A stretch of DNA of 64,000 bases. Source: Sandaracinobacteroides hominis (lineage in GTDB: Bacteria; Pseudomonadota; Alphaproteobacteria; Sphingomonadales; Sphingomonadaceae). Location of the stretch: NCBI RefSeq assembly GCF_016464365.1, contig NZ_JADCUC010000006.1, positions 124,001-188,000 of the forward strand, in the 5' to 3' direction. Both the position numbers and the translations under genes were made by a program. How positions within the stretch are numbered: position 1 is the stretch's first letter; each line of letters starts with the position of its first letter. A model generated the notes under the pieces. It was not told the origin of the DNA and searched no databases. It saw nothing but the letters and a program-made list of their open reading frames with translations. Shown here in pieces: positions 26,510 to 37,245 of this stretch.

Positions 26510-27334
26510 ATGGGCTATGTCACCACCAGCGACGGCGTCGACATCTTCTTCAAGGACTGGGGCACCGGCCAGCCGATCGTTTTCCATCACGGCTGGCCGC
26601 TTTCGGCCGACGATTGGGACACGCAGATGCTGTTCTTCCTGTCGAAGGGCTATCGTGTGGTCGCCCATGATCGGCGCGGCCATGGCCGCTCCAGCCAGGT
26701 CGGTACCGGGCACGACATGGATCATTATGCGGCCGACACCGCCGCTGTCGTCGATCATCTGGGCCTTACCAACGCCGTGCACATCGGCCACTCCACCGGC
26801 GGTGGACAGGTCGCGCGCTATGTCGCCCGCCATGGCCAGGGCAAGGTGGCCAAGGCCGTGCTGATCGGCGCCGTGCCGCCGCTGATGCTGAAGACCGCCG
26901 CCAATCCCGGCGGCCTTCCGATCGAGGTGTTCGATGGCTTCCGCGCCGCCCTGGCCGCCAACCGCGCACAATTCTATCGCGATGTTCCGACGGGCCCGTT
27001 CTACGGCTACAACCGCCCCGGTGCCGAGGCGCAGGAGGGGGTCATCGCCAACTGGTGGCGGCAGGGCATGATCGGCGGCGCCAAGGCCCATTACGACGGC
27101 ATCAAGGCCTTTTCCGAAACCGATTTCACCGAGGACCTGAAGGCAATCGACGTGCCGACGCTGGTGATGCACGGCGACGACGACCAGATTGTCCCGATCG
27201 GCGCCTCCGCGCACGAATCGATCAAGCTGCTGAAACACGGCACGCTGAAGGTCTATCCCGGCCTTCCGCACGGCATGTGCACCACCCACGCCGACATCAT
27301 CAACGCCGACCTTCTGGCCTTCATCCAGTCTTGA
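26510..27334 (+). CDS. Cofactor-independent chloroperoxidase-type alpha/beta hydrolase
   Basis: 274 residues from the ATG at 26510 ([13 protein letters not shown]), with GGAAAGGG placed six bases upstream; this equals the standard length of the family. Motifs are [25 protein letters not shown], nucleophile Ser in [14 protein letters not shown], acid in [11 protein letters not shown] and His in [10 protein letters not shown]. Such enzymes are esterases/perhydrolases that can form peracids; halogenation in vivo is doubtful. It stands as a single gene after the tRNA. Confidence 0.92.
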   Translation: MGYVTTSDGVDIFFKDWGTGQPIVFHHGWPLSADDWDTQMLFFLSKGYRVVAHDRRGHGRSSQVGTGHDMDHYAADTAAVVDHLGLTNAVHIGHSTGGGQVARYVARHGQGKVAKAVLIGAVPPLMLKTAANPGGLPIEVFDGFRAALAANRAQFYRDVPTGPFYGYNRPGAEAQEGVIANWWRQGMIGGAKAHYDGIKAFSETDFTEDLKAIDVPTLVMHGDDDQIVPIGASAHESIKLLKHGTLKVYPGLPHGMCTTHADIINADLLAFIQS

Positions 27335-27365
27335 CGCGAGCCGGCGGACGGGCTTGGCCAAGGCC

Positions 27366-27965
27366 ATGCCTGTCCGCCACCTCTTCGCCACGCCCTTCTA
27401 TGAAGCCGATCTCGCCGACGACGCCCTGCTCAACGAACTGGCACACAGCTGCCGGGCGCTTGCCGCAGACGATGCCGCCGGCCGCCGCTGGTGCAAGCAA
27501 CACCGCTATCCGGGCTATACCAGCTATGCCTCGCTGAACGACCTGCCACTGCGCGACCCGGCCTTTGCCGATCTGGCGCGCAAGCTCGCCCCGCACGTTC
27601 GCGCCTTCACCCAGGCGGCGCACATGGATCTCGACCGCAAGCTGAAGCTGGACAGCATCTGGGTGAATATCCTGAAGCCCGGCGGCCATCACAGCGGCCA
27701 CATCCATCCGCTCTCGCTGGTTTCGGGCACCGTCTACGTCGAAGTGCCCGGCGGCGCTTCCCCGCTGCGCCTCGAAGACCCCCGCCTGCCGCTGTTGATG
27801 GCCTCGCCGCCGCGCACCCCGGACGCCCCCGAAGAGGCCCGCGCCCATGTCTATGCGCAGCCAAAGGCCGGCAGCATCTTCCTCTGGGAAAGCTGGCTCC
27901 GCCACGAGGTGCCCGCCAGCAATGCCAGGGCGGAGCGGATCAGCATCAGCTTCAACTATCGCTAG
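27366..27965 (+). CDS. 2-oxoglutarate/Fe(II)-dependent oxygenase-like protein
   Basis: 199 residues from the ATG at 27366 (MPVRHLFATPFYEAD). The pattern LFATPFYEADLAD, WVNILKPGGHHSGHIHPLSL, SGTVYVEVPGG and SWLRHEVPAS with a later Arg matches the TIGR02466-type putative 2OG-Fe(II) oxygenases found in cyanophages and proteobacteria. His residues in GHIHP and RHEVP are the probable iron ligands. Substrate unknown. It follows the chloroperoxidase-like gene by 31 bases on the same strand. Confidence 0.8.
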   Translation: MPVRHLFATPFYEADLADDALLNELAHSCRALAADDAAGRRWCKQHRYPGYTSYASLNDLPLRDPAFADLARKLAPHVRAFTQAAHMDLDRKLKLDSIWVNILKPGGHHSGHIHPLSLVSGTVYVEVPGGASPLRLEDPRLPLLMASPPRTPDAPEEARAHVYAQPKAGSIFLWESWLRHEVPASNARAERISISFNYR

Positions 27966-28010
27966 GCGCGCTGGCTGACGGTCAGTCCAGACTTTGTTCT
28001 TGCACCCAAT

Positions 28011-28039
28011 TCCGCACAAGGGCTTAATCCTGCTATAAC
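28011..28039 (+). promoter_or_regulatory. Candidate sigma-70 promoter with extended -10
   Basis: TGCTATAAC (28031-28039) is an extended -10 element; TTCCGC at 28011-28016 is a weak -35 at 17-base spacing. It lies about 25 bases before the outer-membrane protein gene in an AT-richer patch. Confidence 0.4.
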
Positions 28040-28064
28040 AAAGGGGATTCGAAGGAGCATGGTC

Positions 28065-28871
28065 ATGCGTGGCTTTTTGGTGGCGGCGTCGGCCGCAGTT
28101 GCTTTCACCGCGCCAGCCCATGCCCAGCGCTTCGACGATACCGTCACCCTCAAGGTAGAGGCCTATTTCGCCGGCGTGGACAGTTTCGTGCGTGTCGGCC
28201 TGCCCGAACGCCCTGGCACCGGGATCGACATGGAGGATGTGCTCGGTCTTGACGACAGCGCCACCCTCCCTGCCGTCCAGATCGGCTGGCGCGCGAATGA
28301 CGACTGGGTCTTCAACGCCGAATATTATCGCCTGGGCCGCCGTTCCCAAAAGACGCTGGATCGCGAAATAGTCGTTGGGGATACAACCTATCCGGTCAGC
28401 GCGACCGTCGGCGCCGGCTTCGATTCCGACATCTACCGTTTCACCGCAGGCGCGCTGCTGTTCCAGCGGGAGCGGCTGGAATTGGGCATCGCCGCCGGTT
28501 TCCACGGCACGAACTTCAAGCTGTTCGTGGAAGGGCAGGGCAGTGTCGGCGAACAGCAGAGCCAGGTTCGCCGCGAAGGTCGCTCCATCTTCGCGCCGCT
28601 CCCCACCGTCGGCGCCTTCGGCCAGTGGGAGCCAGCCAATCGTCTCACCATCAGTGGCCGCATCGATTGGCTTTCCCTCGGAATTGACGACTATTCCGGC
28701 CGCCTCATCAACACCGAGGCCGCAGCCTCTTACCGCATCCAGAAACACATCGATGTCGGCCTTCTGTATCGCTACGTCGATTACAAGCTGAAGATCGACA
28801 AGGACAACTGGAACGGCCGCGTCGCCTACAAGTTCAGCGGCCCGGCAGTCTTCGCCCGCGTCGGCTTCTAG
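28065..28871 (+). CDS. Outer-membrane beta-barrel-like protein, family not recognised
   Basis: 268 residues from the second ATG (28065), chosen because AAGGAG sits seven bases before it but only two before the ATG at 28059. A signal peptide (MRGFLVAASAAVAFTAPAHA, cut after AHA) is followed by alternating amphipathic strands with aromatic girdles: VTLKVEAYFAGVDSF, WVFNAEYYRLGRRS, LEWL-like WLSLGIDDYSGRL, VGLLYRYVDYKLKID and a C-terminal VFARVGF ending in Phe, which is the BAM recognition signal. Probably a small outer-membrane channel or structural barrel; function unknown. Confidence 0.75.
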   Translation: MRGFLVAASAAVAFTAPAHAQRFDDTVTLKVEAYFAGVDSFVRVGLPERPGTGIDMEDVLGLDDSATLPAVQIGWRANDDWVFNAEYYRLGRRSQKTLDREIVVGDTTYPVSATVGAGFDSDIYRFTAGALLFQRERLELGIAAGFHGTNFKLFVEGQGSVGEQQSQVRREGRSIFAPLPTVGAFGQWEPANRLTISGRIDWLSLGIDDYSGRLINTEAAASYRIQKHIDVGLLYRYVDYKLKIDKDNWNGRVAYKFSGPAVFARVGF

Positions 28872-28915
28872 AGCTGCCACTCCAGGTCATTGTTTTTCTG
28901 CATGGGTTTCCGATT

Positions 28916-28931
28916 CAGGTGGGCCCACCTG
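28916..28931. promoter_or_regulatory. Perfect 16-base palindrome, candidate operator
   Basis: CAGGTGGGCCCACCTG is a perfect dyad in the 180-base spacer before the monooxygenase gene, flanked by GAT/ATC that extend it imperfectly. A second small hairpin, GCGGAGT-GCA-ACTCCGC, lies at 28974-28990. The first has operator-like symmetry; no regulator gene is adjacent. Confidence 0.35.
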
Positions 28932-29051
28932 ATCGGAACATGCTCCAGTCACTCCACCACTTCTGCCAGACTTGCGGAGTGCAACTCCGCATGTCACCTT
29001 GGCTGGCAAAGGGAACTGCCCTGCAACGACGGGGAAGCGGGAGTGAGAGAT

Positions 29052-30527
<1,476 letters not shown>

Positions 30528-30533
30528 CAAGCG

Positions 30534-30559
30534 GACGCCGGGGGGCACGCCCCGGCGTC
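30534..30559. terminator. Hairpin between convergent monooxygenase and glycosyltransferase genes
   Basis: GACGCCGGGG pairs perfectly with CCCCGGCGTC over a six-base loop, filling most of the 42 bases between the two stops. No T tract follows on the + strand. Confidence 0.65.
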
Positions 30560-30569
30560 GGCATTTGCC

Positions 30570-31796
30570 TCAGGCTGCTGCCCGGACCGCGCCCATCTCG
30601 GGCATATTGGCGGGCAGCGGGTGCAGCACCGGCGGCGTGCTGTTGCGATAGAGGCTGAACAGCCGCTCGAAATGCTGCGCCGGCGTCGTGATGTGCGTGC
30701 GGCGGGCGCCGATGGCAGCAACGCGCAACTGATCCGGATTGCGATTGAGCAGGCGCTGGATTGCATCGGTCGCAGCAGCCGAATTGCCGGGCTCGTACAG
30801 TTCCGACCAGGCCGGGTTCGCCGCATCCGTGCAGCCGCCTTCCGAAGGCAGGATCAGCGGAATGCCCGAAGCCAGCCCTTCGCTCGCCACAAGGCCAAAA
30901 GTCTCGGCACGACTGCCGTGGATCATCGCATCCGAAGAAGCGAGGATACGCGCCAGCTGTTGCCGGTCGCCGATCTGGCCCAGCAGTTTCACATTGCCGG
31001 CAGCGGCGGCCGAACGGTGCACCTTCTCATTGGCAAAGCCGTTGCCGATCTGGATCATGGCGACGCCTTCGTCGCGCAGCGCACCAACGGCATCGAACAC
31101 CACCGGCCACTGCTTTTCATGGTGGTGGCGGCCAACGCCAACCAGCAGACGGGCCGAAGGCGGCAGGCCGAACTCGGCCAGCATCTGCCGACGCAGCTCG
31201 CCATCGCGCTTGGTCGGGTGGAACAGGTCGATATCGACGCCCAGCGGGATCAGGTCAGAGGCGATGTTGCCGTGGCGCTGGATGCGGTTGCCGAACCAGC
31301 GCGACCCCACGATCACGCTGCCGAACCGATCAGCCGTCCGCGACAGATAGCGCCAGTACCAGAAGCTCGCCTTGTCCACCGTGTCGGCATGCAGCCAGTC
31401 CTGCGTCCACACCTGGAAGTGCGCCGCGATCGGATCGGCGTGCATGAACAGCGCCTTGTGCGCCAGCTTCGCCGCCCGACTTTCCCAGTTGGCAACGATC
31501 CAGGCGCCACGGAATGGCGAGGAAGCCTCGACCACATCGGGCTTCAGCTCGTCCAGCAGCTTGTGGACGGGTGCCGCCTTCCAGAAGACGTGATAGCGGG
31601 TATCCACCGGAATGGCGGGCGCCTTCACATAGATCACCTGGCCGCCTTCGCGCGCTTCCACCCGGTCTTCCGGTCCGGGGGCGATCACCGTCACCCTGGC
31701 ACCATTCTGGTGCGCGAACGCCAGCTTGGCGTCGATGTAGGTCTTCACCCCGCCGCCCAGCGGCGCATAGAATTCGGCAACGTCAACGATATGCAT
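30570..31796 (-). CDS. Glycosyltransferase family 4
   Basis: 408 residues of GT-B fold. The N-terminal acceptor domain contains FYAPLGGGVKTYIDAK, and the C-terminal donor domain LLVGVGRHHHEKQWPVVFDA and SRAETFGLVASEGLASGIPL with the catalytic Glu of the EX7E motif. It should transfer a sugar from an activated donor to a lipid or polysaccharide acceptor at the inner face of the cytoplasmic membrane. It is the last gene of a three-gene operon with a DUF2141 protein (8-base gap) and a multi-pass membrane protein, suggesting a glycolipid or envelope glycan pathway. Confidence 0.9.
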   Translation of the reverse strand: MHIVDVAEFYAPLGGGVKTYIDAKLAFAHQNGARVTVIAPGPEDRVEAREGGQVIYVKAPAIPVDTRYHVFWKAAPVHKLLDELKPDVVEASSPFRGAWIVANWESRAAKLAHKALFMHADPIAAHFQVWTQDWLHADTVDKASFWYWRYLSRTADRFGSVIVGSRWFGNRIQRHGNIASDLIPLGVDIDLFHPTKRDGELRRQMLAEFGLPPSARLLVGVGRHHHEKQWPVVFDAVGALRDEGVAMIQIGNGFANEKVHRSAAAAGNVKLLGQIGDRQQLARILASSDAMIHGSRAETFGLVASEGLASGIPLILPSEGGCTDAANPAWSELYEPGNSAAATDAIQRLLNRNPDQLRVAAIGARRTHITTPAQHFERLFSLYRNSTPPVLHPLPANMPEMGAVRAAA

Positions 31797-31804
31797 GTCT
31801 GCCC

Positions 31805-32362
31805 CTACCGCTTGTCGGTCGTTTGCAGCTCAGCCGCCGGAATCGGCCGGAAACCCAGCCCTCTCAGGTAGTTGAGCGTTACATGAGATTCACTCACCCC
31901 GGTCCCGAAGCGCATGGCGACTTCGCTGGCCTTTGGCTTGGAAAGCCCCATCTTCGGGTTGCGGGTGAAGGTTGCGCCATCCTGGCGGAAGTTGAATTTC
32001 CGCACGCCTTCCGGCGAGTGGAAGGCGCCCACAGCATAGGTGCCGGCGCCGGGCAGCGGCACGCACACGCGCGCAGCACCGGCGGCGGGCACCGCCACGG
32101 TAGCCCGGTAATAGGGCTTCCCCTCGGCCACCAGCTCATGGTGGTTGCGCATGAAATCACCGTCGGTGCCCGGCCACATTTCCACGCGGACGGTGCCTTG
32201 GCGGTTCTTGAAGCCATCGATGGTGAGCAGCACCGCGTCCTTGCCCGATCCGGGCGCGCAGGCAGCTGCATCCGGCCCCAGAATCTCGGATCCGGCCACA
32301 GCCGGGCCAGCCAGCGCGGCCAGCGCCAGAAGGGAAGCGGAAAGAACGGCTAAACGCGACAT
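31805..32362 (-). CDS. Exported DUF2141 protein
   Basis: 185 residues from the ATG at 32362, which has GAGGAG in place; a GTG nine bases upstream is an alternative. A signal peptide (residues 1-24, cut near AVAG) precedes a DUF2141 domain: GTVRVEMWPGTDGDFM, AGTYAVGAFHSPEG, KFNFRQDGATFTRNPKMGLS, the typical small beta-sandwich that has a carried-over FGTG and NYL tail. Function unknown in general. The start follows the preceding stop by one base. Its repeated occurrence next to glycosyltransferases suggests an extracytoplasmic role in the same glycan pathway. Confidence 0.85.
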   Translation of the reverse strand: MSRLAVLSASLLALAALAGPAVAGSEILGPDAAACAPGSGKDAVLLTIDGFKNRQGTVRVEMWPGTDGDFMRNHHELVAEGKPYYRATVAVPAAGAARVCVPLPGAGTYAVGAFHSPEGVRKFNFRQDGATFTRNPKMGLSKPKASEVAMRFGTGVSESHVTLNYLRGLGFRPIPAAELQTTDKR

Positions 32363-32363
32363 G

Positions 32364-33353
32364 TCAGGCACTCCTCGCAGCAGCGCCGTCGATCGGCATC
32401 TGGTGCGATTTCACCGCGTCTCCGCGGCTTTCGATGAAAGAAGCCCCCGCATAGGAAATCACATGGCTTACCAGGTGCAGCGCACCGGCGGCCGCCATCA
32501 GCGCTGCCACCTGCGGCGCAGCCCCGCCCGTCAGGCTGACACCGATGGCCGCAAACAGCAGTTCCTTGTTCGGCACGAAGGGCAGGCGGGTCACCACCAT
32601 GCGCAGCGCGCCCAGCACGATCCAGGTGCCGACATCGACCTCCGGCAGCGCCAGGATCCAGGCCAGCAGCAGCAGCGCCGAACCGGTGATCAGGCGCACA
32701 CAGTGCAGCAGGAAGATCAGCGTGTTCTCGCGCGCCGACAGGCTCATCACCTTGCGACTGAACAGCAGGATGCCCAGGCTAACGGAAATGACGAAGGCAA
32801 AGCCAAAGCCCACCGAGCGCATCGCGCCACCGGTAAAGGCCTGCTCCACGGCCGGGCCACCGCCCAGCGACAGCGCCAGCGCCAGCATCAAGAGCGTCGC
32901 CACATTGCCGGCCAGCGCCGACGTGATGGCAACATCCTTCACCGCGGCCAGCGGGCCGGCGCCCACTTCCCGCGCGCCCAGTGCCTTCTTCGCCCACATG
33001 AACAGATAGGCGTCGCCGGAATAGCCGAAGATCGCCTCGTTCAGCACGCGCTTCTTGGAAAACACTGCCAGCGCCCGCGGCGTCAGCGGCCACCAGCGAC
33101 GGAAGATGATGTACTCGGTAACCGGCGTCGCCATGTACGACATCGCCACCAGAACATAGAAGATCGGATTGGACGGCAGCACCGCCGCCACTTCGCGCCA
33201 GCCGATGTCGGAAACGGCATGCACCAGATAGAGGAGGATCGCAGCCGACAGGCCAAGCGACAGGATCCGCTTGGTTGTAGCCGAAGGCGCAAGGTTCGCG
33301 GAAACCGCCTCCCAGCGCGCCTTCACCTCGGAAAAGAGAGATTCGTTCGTCAT
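32364..33353 (-). CDS. Multi-pass membrane protein, lysylphosphatidylglycerol-synthase/flippase-like
   Basis: 329 residues starting MTNESLFSEVKARWE. About eight membrane segments are visible, for example RILSLGLSAAILLYLVHAV, NPIFYVLVAMSYMATPVTEY and LLLLAWILALPEVDVGTWI. The loop KKRVLNEAIFGYSGDAYLFM between segments is distinctive. The layout resembles the UPF0104/LPG-synthase transmembrane family of lipid or glycolipid translocators, but I cannot see a decisive motif. First gene of the operon with DUF2141 and glycosyltransferase genes, and divergent from the M64-like peptidase gene. Confidence 0.65.
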   Translation of the reverse strand: MTNESLFSEVKARWEAVSANLAPSATTKRILSLGLSAAILLYLVHAVSDIGWREVAAVLPSNPIFYVLVAMSYMATPVTEYIIFRRWWPLTPRALAVFSKKRVLNEAIFGYSGDAYLFMWAKKALGAREVGAGPLAAVKDVAITSALAGNVATLLMLALALSLGGGPAVEQAFTGGAMRSVGFGFAFVISVSLGILLFSRKVMSLSARENTLIFLLHCVRLITGSALLLLAWILALPEVDVGTWIVLGALRMVVTRLPFVPNKELLFAAIGVSLTGGAAPQVAALMAAAGALHLVSHVISYAGASFIESRGDAVKSHQMPIDGAAARSA

Positions 33354-33507
33354 CCTGCACTGCGAGCTAAGGGTTGATTGCGACCGGAAAGGGGCAGCAA
33401 GGTGCCCGAAACCGGCCACAGTTCGCGGATGCAGCAGAAAATCGCCGGCAATATGGTTAACCCGAGCGCGACAGGCTATGCTGTTCCACCAGCTTGGGAG
33501 GGTGAAG

Positions 33508-34569
33508 ATGGGGCCGATCCGCATGGTGGTGCCACAGGCGAAGGCAACCGGCGCCGAGGCTGCCTCGGGGCCTTCCGAAGCGCGCGTGCGCTTCCTCGAC
33601 GCTTCCGGCAAGCCGGTCGGACGCCCGCGCAAGGTGCCGGTGCCGGCTGCCCAGATGATGGAAGCACCCGCCTCGAACGGCGCCATCCTGCGTGCAGAGG
33701 CCGAACCGCAGATCGCCTTCATGACGCGCCTGCCCACAGGTGCCAGCCAGTTTCAGGTCGAACAGCATGGCCGCTCGACCATCCGCGCCGGAATCCGCGA
33801 AACCGCCAGCCCGCACCCGAAAAAGCCCGACAGCCGCAAGCGCCTCGGCGGCGCCGATCCCCGCTTCGTGCTCGCCGTGCTCGCCGAACGCTACGACAAC
33901 GAGGCGGCCTTTCACGCCGATTGCAATCGGATCCTCGCCGCCATCGGCGCCATGCCGCCGTTCACCGAATTCCCCGGCCGCATCGCCATCGAGGCCCTGT
34001 TCTGGAAGACCAGCCCTTCGCAGGGCCAGCTCGGCCCGTTGCAGTTCGGGCAGGGCACCGATCTCATCTTCGGCGATCGCCCGCTCGCCGCCGCCTTCCT
34101 GAAAAAGGCGGGCATCCATTCCGATCGCTCCATCGTGCTGGTAAACCTGCGCAAGCGCGGCGGCGCCGGCGGCACCGCCGATTTCCCGGCCTGGGTAACC
34201 AACGAACCTTCCGCCACCGACCAGTGGGAATCGGTCGCCATCCACGAACTGGGCCACGCCTTCGGCTTGGGAGACGAGTACGACAGCGCCAACCCGCAGG
34301 CGCCGCCCGGGATCGAGCCCAACATCAGCGCCAACCCCTCACCAGACGCCGCCCCGTGGAAGCACCTCTGCACAAGCCATGGCCCCGGCCCGACGGCCCA
34401 CTTCAACAGCGGCGCGCAGCTTCCGGCCAACACCGTCGGCACCTTTCAGGGGGCGCGCTACGAAACGCAGAAATTCTATCGCGCCCAGTTCAGCTGCATG
34501 ATGCGCTCCACCGCGACACCCTTCTTCTGCGTCCGCTGCCAGGAACTGATCCGCGCCCGACTTGCCTGA
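33508..34569 (+). CDS. M64-like zinc metallopeptidase
   Basis: 353 residues from the ATG at 33508, preceded by GGGAGGGTGAAG. The zinc site is HELGHAFGLGDEYD, His246 being the first ligand and the downstream Asp fitting the HExxHxxGxxD scheme of M64 (IgA-peptidase-like) enzymes. A segment RSIVLVNLRKRGGAGGTADF before it and SCMMRSTATPFFCVRCQ after it also fit; the latter has the Met turn. No signal peptide is present, so it may be cytoplasmic or exported by another route. Divergent from the glycan operon. Confidence 0.8.
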   Translation: MGPIRMVVPQAKATGAEAASGPSEARVRFLDASGKPVGRPRKVPVPAAQMMEAPASNGAILRAEAEPQIAFMTRLPTGASQFQVEQHGRSTIRAGIRETASPHPKKPDSRKRLGGADPRFVLAVLAERYDNEAAFHADCNRILAAIGAMPPFTEFPGRIAIEALFWKTSPSQGQLGPLQFGQGTDLIFGDRPLAAAFLKKAGIHSDRSIVLVNLRKRGGAGGTADFPAWVTNEPSATDQWESVAIHELGHAFGLGDEYDSANPQAPPGIEPNISANPSPDAAPWKHLCTSHGPGPTAHFNSGAQLPANTVGTFQGARYETQKFYRAQFSCMMRSTATPFFCVRCQELIRARLA

Positions 34570-34644
34570 TCGATCGGCCTGACCAACTGGCCCGAACCAA
34601 CCACGCACCAGCCCCGACCATTGCGTCCAGCTGAACCAGCTACC

Positions 34645-36177
34645 TTACAGCGGAATATTGTCGTGCTTCTTCCACGGGTTGCTCAGCTGCTTCGTCCGCA
34701 GCTTGCGCAGCCCCACGGCGATGCGCTTGCGGGTGGAGGTCGGCATGATCACTTCGTCGATAAAGCCCATGCTCGCCGCGACGAACGGGTTGGCAAAGCG
34801 GGCTTCATATTCCTTCGTCCGCTCGGCGATCTTCTCCGGATCACCGATATCCTTGCGGAAGATGATCTCCACTGCGCCCTTCGCCCCCATCACCGCGATT
34901 TCGGCGGTCGGCCAGGCATAGTTCAGGTCGCCGCGCAGATGCTTCGATGCCATCACGTCATAGGCGCCACCATAGGCCTTTCGCGTGATGACGGTGATCT
35001 TCGGCACGGTCGCCTCGGCATAGGCGAACAGCAGCTTGGCGCCATGCTTGATGATGCCGTTATGCTCCTGCGCCGTGCCCGGCAGGAAGCCCGGCACGTC
35101 CACAAAGGTCAGGATCGGGATCGAAAAGGCATCACAGAAGCGCACAAAACGCGCCGCCTTCTTCGACGAGGCAATATCCAGCACACCCGCCAGCACCATC
35201 GGCTGGTTCGCGACGATACCCACCGTATGCCCCTCGATGCGAGCAAAGCCGACGATGATGTTCGCCGCATGCGTCGGCTGCACTTCGAAAAAGTCGCCGT
35301 CGTCGACCACCTTCCGGATCAGCTCGTGCATGTCGTAAGGCTTGTTGGCACTCGGCGGCACCAGCGTATCCAGAGACGGAATCAGCCGGTCATAGGGGTC
35401 GTCGCTCTCCCGGTGCGGGGCGCCGGCGCGATTGTTCAGCGGCAGAAAGTCGAAGAAATCCCGCGTCCGCAGCAGCGCATCGACATCGTCTTCCATGGCG
35501 AGGTCGGAAACGCCGGACTTGGTGGAGTGGGTGATCGCCCCGCCAAGCTCTTCCTGCGTCACGATCTCGTTCGTCACGGTCTTCACGACATCCGGCCCGG
35601 TCACGAACATGTAGGAGGAATCCTTCACCATGAAGATGAAGTCCGTCATCGCCGGCGAATAGACCGCGCCACCCGCGCACGGACCCATGATCAGCGAAAT
35701 CTGCGGCACCACACCAGAGGCCAGAACGTTGCGCTGGAACACCTCGGCATAGCCCGCAAGGCTGGCGACGCCCTCCTGAATCCGCGCCCCGCCTGAGTCG
35801 TTCAGCCCGATCACAGGCGCGCCGACCTTCATCGCCATGTCCATGATCTTGCAGATCTTCTGCGCATGTCTTTCCGAGAGCGATCCGCCGAACACCGTAA
35901 AATCCTGGCTGAACACAAACACCAGCCGGCCGTTGATCGTGCCAGACCCGGTCACCACGCCATCGCCGGGGATCTTCTGCGCCTGCATCCCGAACTCGAC
36001 GCAGTTATGCTCGACATACATGTCCAGCTCTTCGAACGAGCCTTCGTCCAGCAGGATGTCCAGCCGCTCCCGCGCCGTCAGCCGGCCCTTGGCGTGCTGC
36101 GCCTGGATGCGGGCCTCGCCGCCACCCAGCCGCGCTGCCTCGCGCCGCAGTTCAAGCTCTTCGATCACCTTCAGCAT
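34645..36177 (-). CDS. pccB: Acyl-CoA carboxylase (propionyl-CoA type) carboxyltransferase beta subunit
   Basis: 510 residues from the ATG at 36177 with GGGGA upstream; normal PccB length. The crotonase-like carboxyltransferase halves show [53 protein letters not shown] and [20 protein letters not shown]. It transfers carboxyl from biotin to propionyl-CoA (methylmalonyl-CoA pathway). No pccA or epimerase/mutase gene is in this window; the biotin subunit must be elsewhere. Convergent with the peptidase gene. Confidence 0.94.
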   Translation of the reverse strand: MLKVIEELELRREAARLGGGEARIQAQHAKGRLTARERLDILLDEGSFEELDMYVEHNCVEFGMQAQKIPGDGVVTGSGTINGRLVFVFSQDFTVFGGSLSERHAQKICKIMDMAMKVGAPVIGLNDSGGARIQEGVASLAGYAEVFQRNVLASGVVPQISLIMGPCAGGAVYSPAMTDFIFMVKDSSYMFVTGPDVVKTVTNEIVTQEELGGAITHSTKSGVSDLAMEDDVDALLRTRDFFDFLPLNNRAGAPHRESDDPYDRLIPSLDTLVPPSANKPYDMHELIRKVVDDGDFFEVQPTHAANIIVGFARIEGHTVGIVANQPMVLAGVLDIASSKKAARFVRFCDAFSIPILTFVDVPGFLPGTAQEHNGIIKHGAKLLFAYAEATVPKITVITRKAYGGAYDVMASKHLRGDLNYAWPTAEIAVMGAKGAVEIIFRKDIGDPEKIAERTKEYEARFANPFVAASMGFIDEVIMPTSTRKRIAVGLRKLRTKQLSNPWKKHDNIPL

Positions 36178-36240
36178 CGGCAAATCCCCATATCTTTCGC
36201 AACTGCGGTAGGGACAATTCGCCCTCCTGTCACCGCAACT

Positions 36241-36315
36241 TTAGGGGGTTTTCCCCCTCAACCGTGCTAGCTTTTCGCGCTTGCGCCTGAGGAAATCGCC
36301 AAACCAACCCGCCAT
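36241..36315 (-). CDS. Possible 24-residue basic peptide after the ATP12 gene
   Basis: Starts 19 bases after the ATP12 stop and encodes a short basic helix (MAGWFGDFLRRKREKLARLR) ending over a hairpin AGGGGG-TTTT-CCCCCT (36243-36258) that contains the stop. No clear ribosome site. It may be a real small protein or just leader to the terminating hairpin; support is weak. Confidence 0.25.
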   Translation of the reverse strand: MAGWFGDFLRRKREKLARLRGKTP

Positions 36316-36334
36316 CGGGCGAAGCCGCCGATGC

Positions 36335-37039
36335 TCAGCCGGAAACCTCGCCCGCAAGCGCCAGAAAGCGCGCCGCCGCCCGAAACTGCGCTTCGCGTGC
36401 CGAGCGGCTGGCGCTCGCCTCGGCGTCGTCGCCCCACTTTTCCGCCTGCCAATGCTCATCCAGCATGGACGCTGCCCAGGCCGCATCCACGTCCGCGGCG
36501 CCTTCGGCCAAAGCCAGCGGAATCACCGCCGACCCGGAAATGGAAACCAGCGGTGACATCGCCGCAAGCGGGAAGGGCGCCAGCGCTGCAAACGCCGCCT
36601 CGATCCGCTCCAGAACGGCGGCCGGCTGGTTTACCGGAACGATCCCGGCCGTCACCGCAAAGCCGATATCGAAGCGCTGCTCCGCCCAGCGCAGCAGGGG
36701 ATCCCACGCCTCCGCCTGTCGCGTCACCAGCGGCGTCGGATGCTCTGCCCGATAGCAAAGCAGGTCGCTTGCCGCATAGCGGGCAAGATCGGCGGCAAAG
36801 GCGTCCGGCTCCTCCGCGACGATATCCAGCGCGGCATTCGCAAGCCCCGTCAGCGCCATTTCGCCGGGACGGATTTCCGCGCCCACCTCGCGCCATTCCG
36901 CCGCCACGGCCGCCGCAAGCGCGGCCGTCGGCAGCAGCAGCACCCGCTTACCCGGAGTCCTCAGCGCCCGGCCATCCAGCAGCACGGCATGTCCGCCCGC
37001 CTGCGCTTCAACCGTCGCCTCCTTCCAGAAGCGCTTCAC
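36335..37039 (-). CDS. ATP12-family F1-ATPase assembly chaperone
   Basis: 234 residues. N-terminal KRFWKEATVEAQAGGHAVLL and LDGRALRTPGKRVLLLPT, central LCYRAEHPTPLVTRQAEAWDP and C-terminal AWAASMLDEHWQAEKWGDD are the ATP12 signature. In mitochondria Atp12 binds the F1 alpha subunit before hexamer assembly; alphaproteobacterial homologues are thought to do the same. The start overlaps the upstream small membrane-protein gene by four bases, placing it in an operon with two membrane proteins and a HAD phosphatase. Confidence 0.92.
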   Translation of the reverse strand: MKRFWKEATVEAQAGGHAVLLDGRALRTPGKRVLLLPTAALAAAVAAEWREVGAEIRPGEMALTGLANAALDIVAEEPDAFAADLARYAASDLLCYRAEHPTPLVTRQAEAWDPLLRWAEQRFDIGFAVTAGIVPVNQPAAVLERIEAAFAALAPFPLAAMSPLVSISGSAVIPLALAEGAADVDAAWAASMLDEHWQAEKWGDDAEASASRSAREAQFRAAARFLALAGEVSG

Positions 37040-37245
37040 TTGTCCCCCCGCTTCAGCAGCCGTTGCGGCAGGAACAGCGTGATCCCCGCGCCGGCCGCCA
37101 TCAGCGCCAGCCCGCCCACCATGCGCAGCATGTCACCGGCGGATTTTCCCGCCACCCACATGCCCAGCAGCACGATCAGGATCCCCGCCAGCCGCACCAG
37201 CGTCATCTGCCACAGCCGGACCTCGGCCGGATCGCGCTCAGCCAT
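37036..37245 (-). CDS. Small two-helix membrane protein
   Basis: 69 residues with two membrane segments (about 15-32 and 38-57: LVRLAGILIVLLGMWVAG, GGLALMAAGAGITLFL) and charged ends. It overlaps its upstream neighbour by eight bases and ATP12 by four. No family recognised. Tight coupling suggests a membrane partner in the same operon function. Confidence 0.7.
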   Translation of the reverse strand: MAERDPAEVRLWQMTLVRLAGILIVLLGMWVAGKSAGDMLRMVGGLALMAAGAGITLFLPQRLLKRGDK

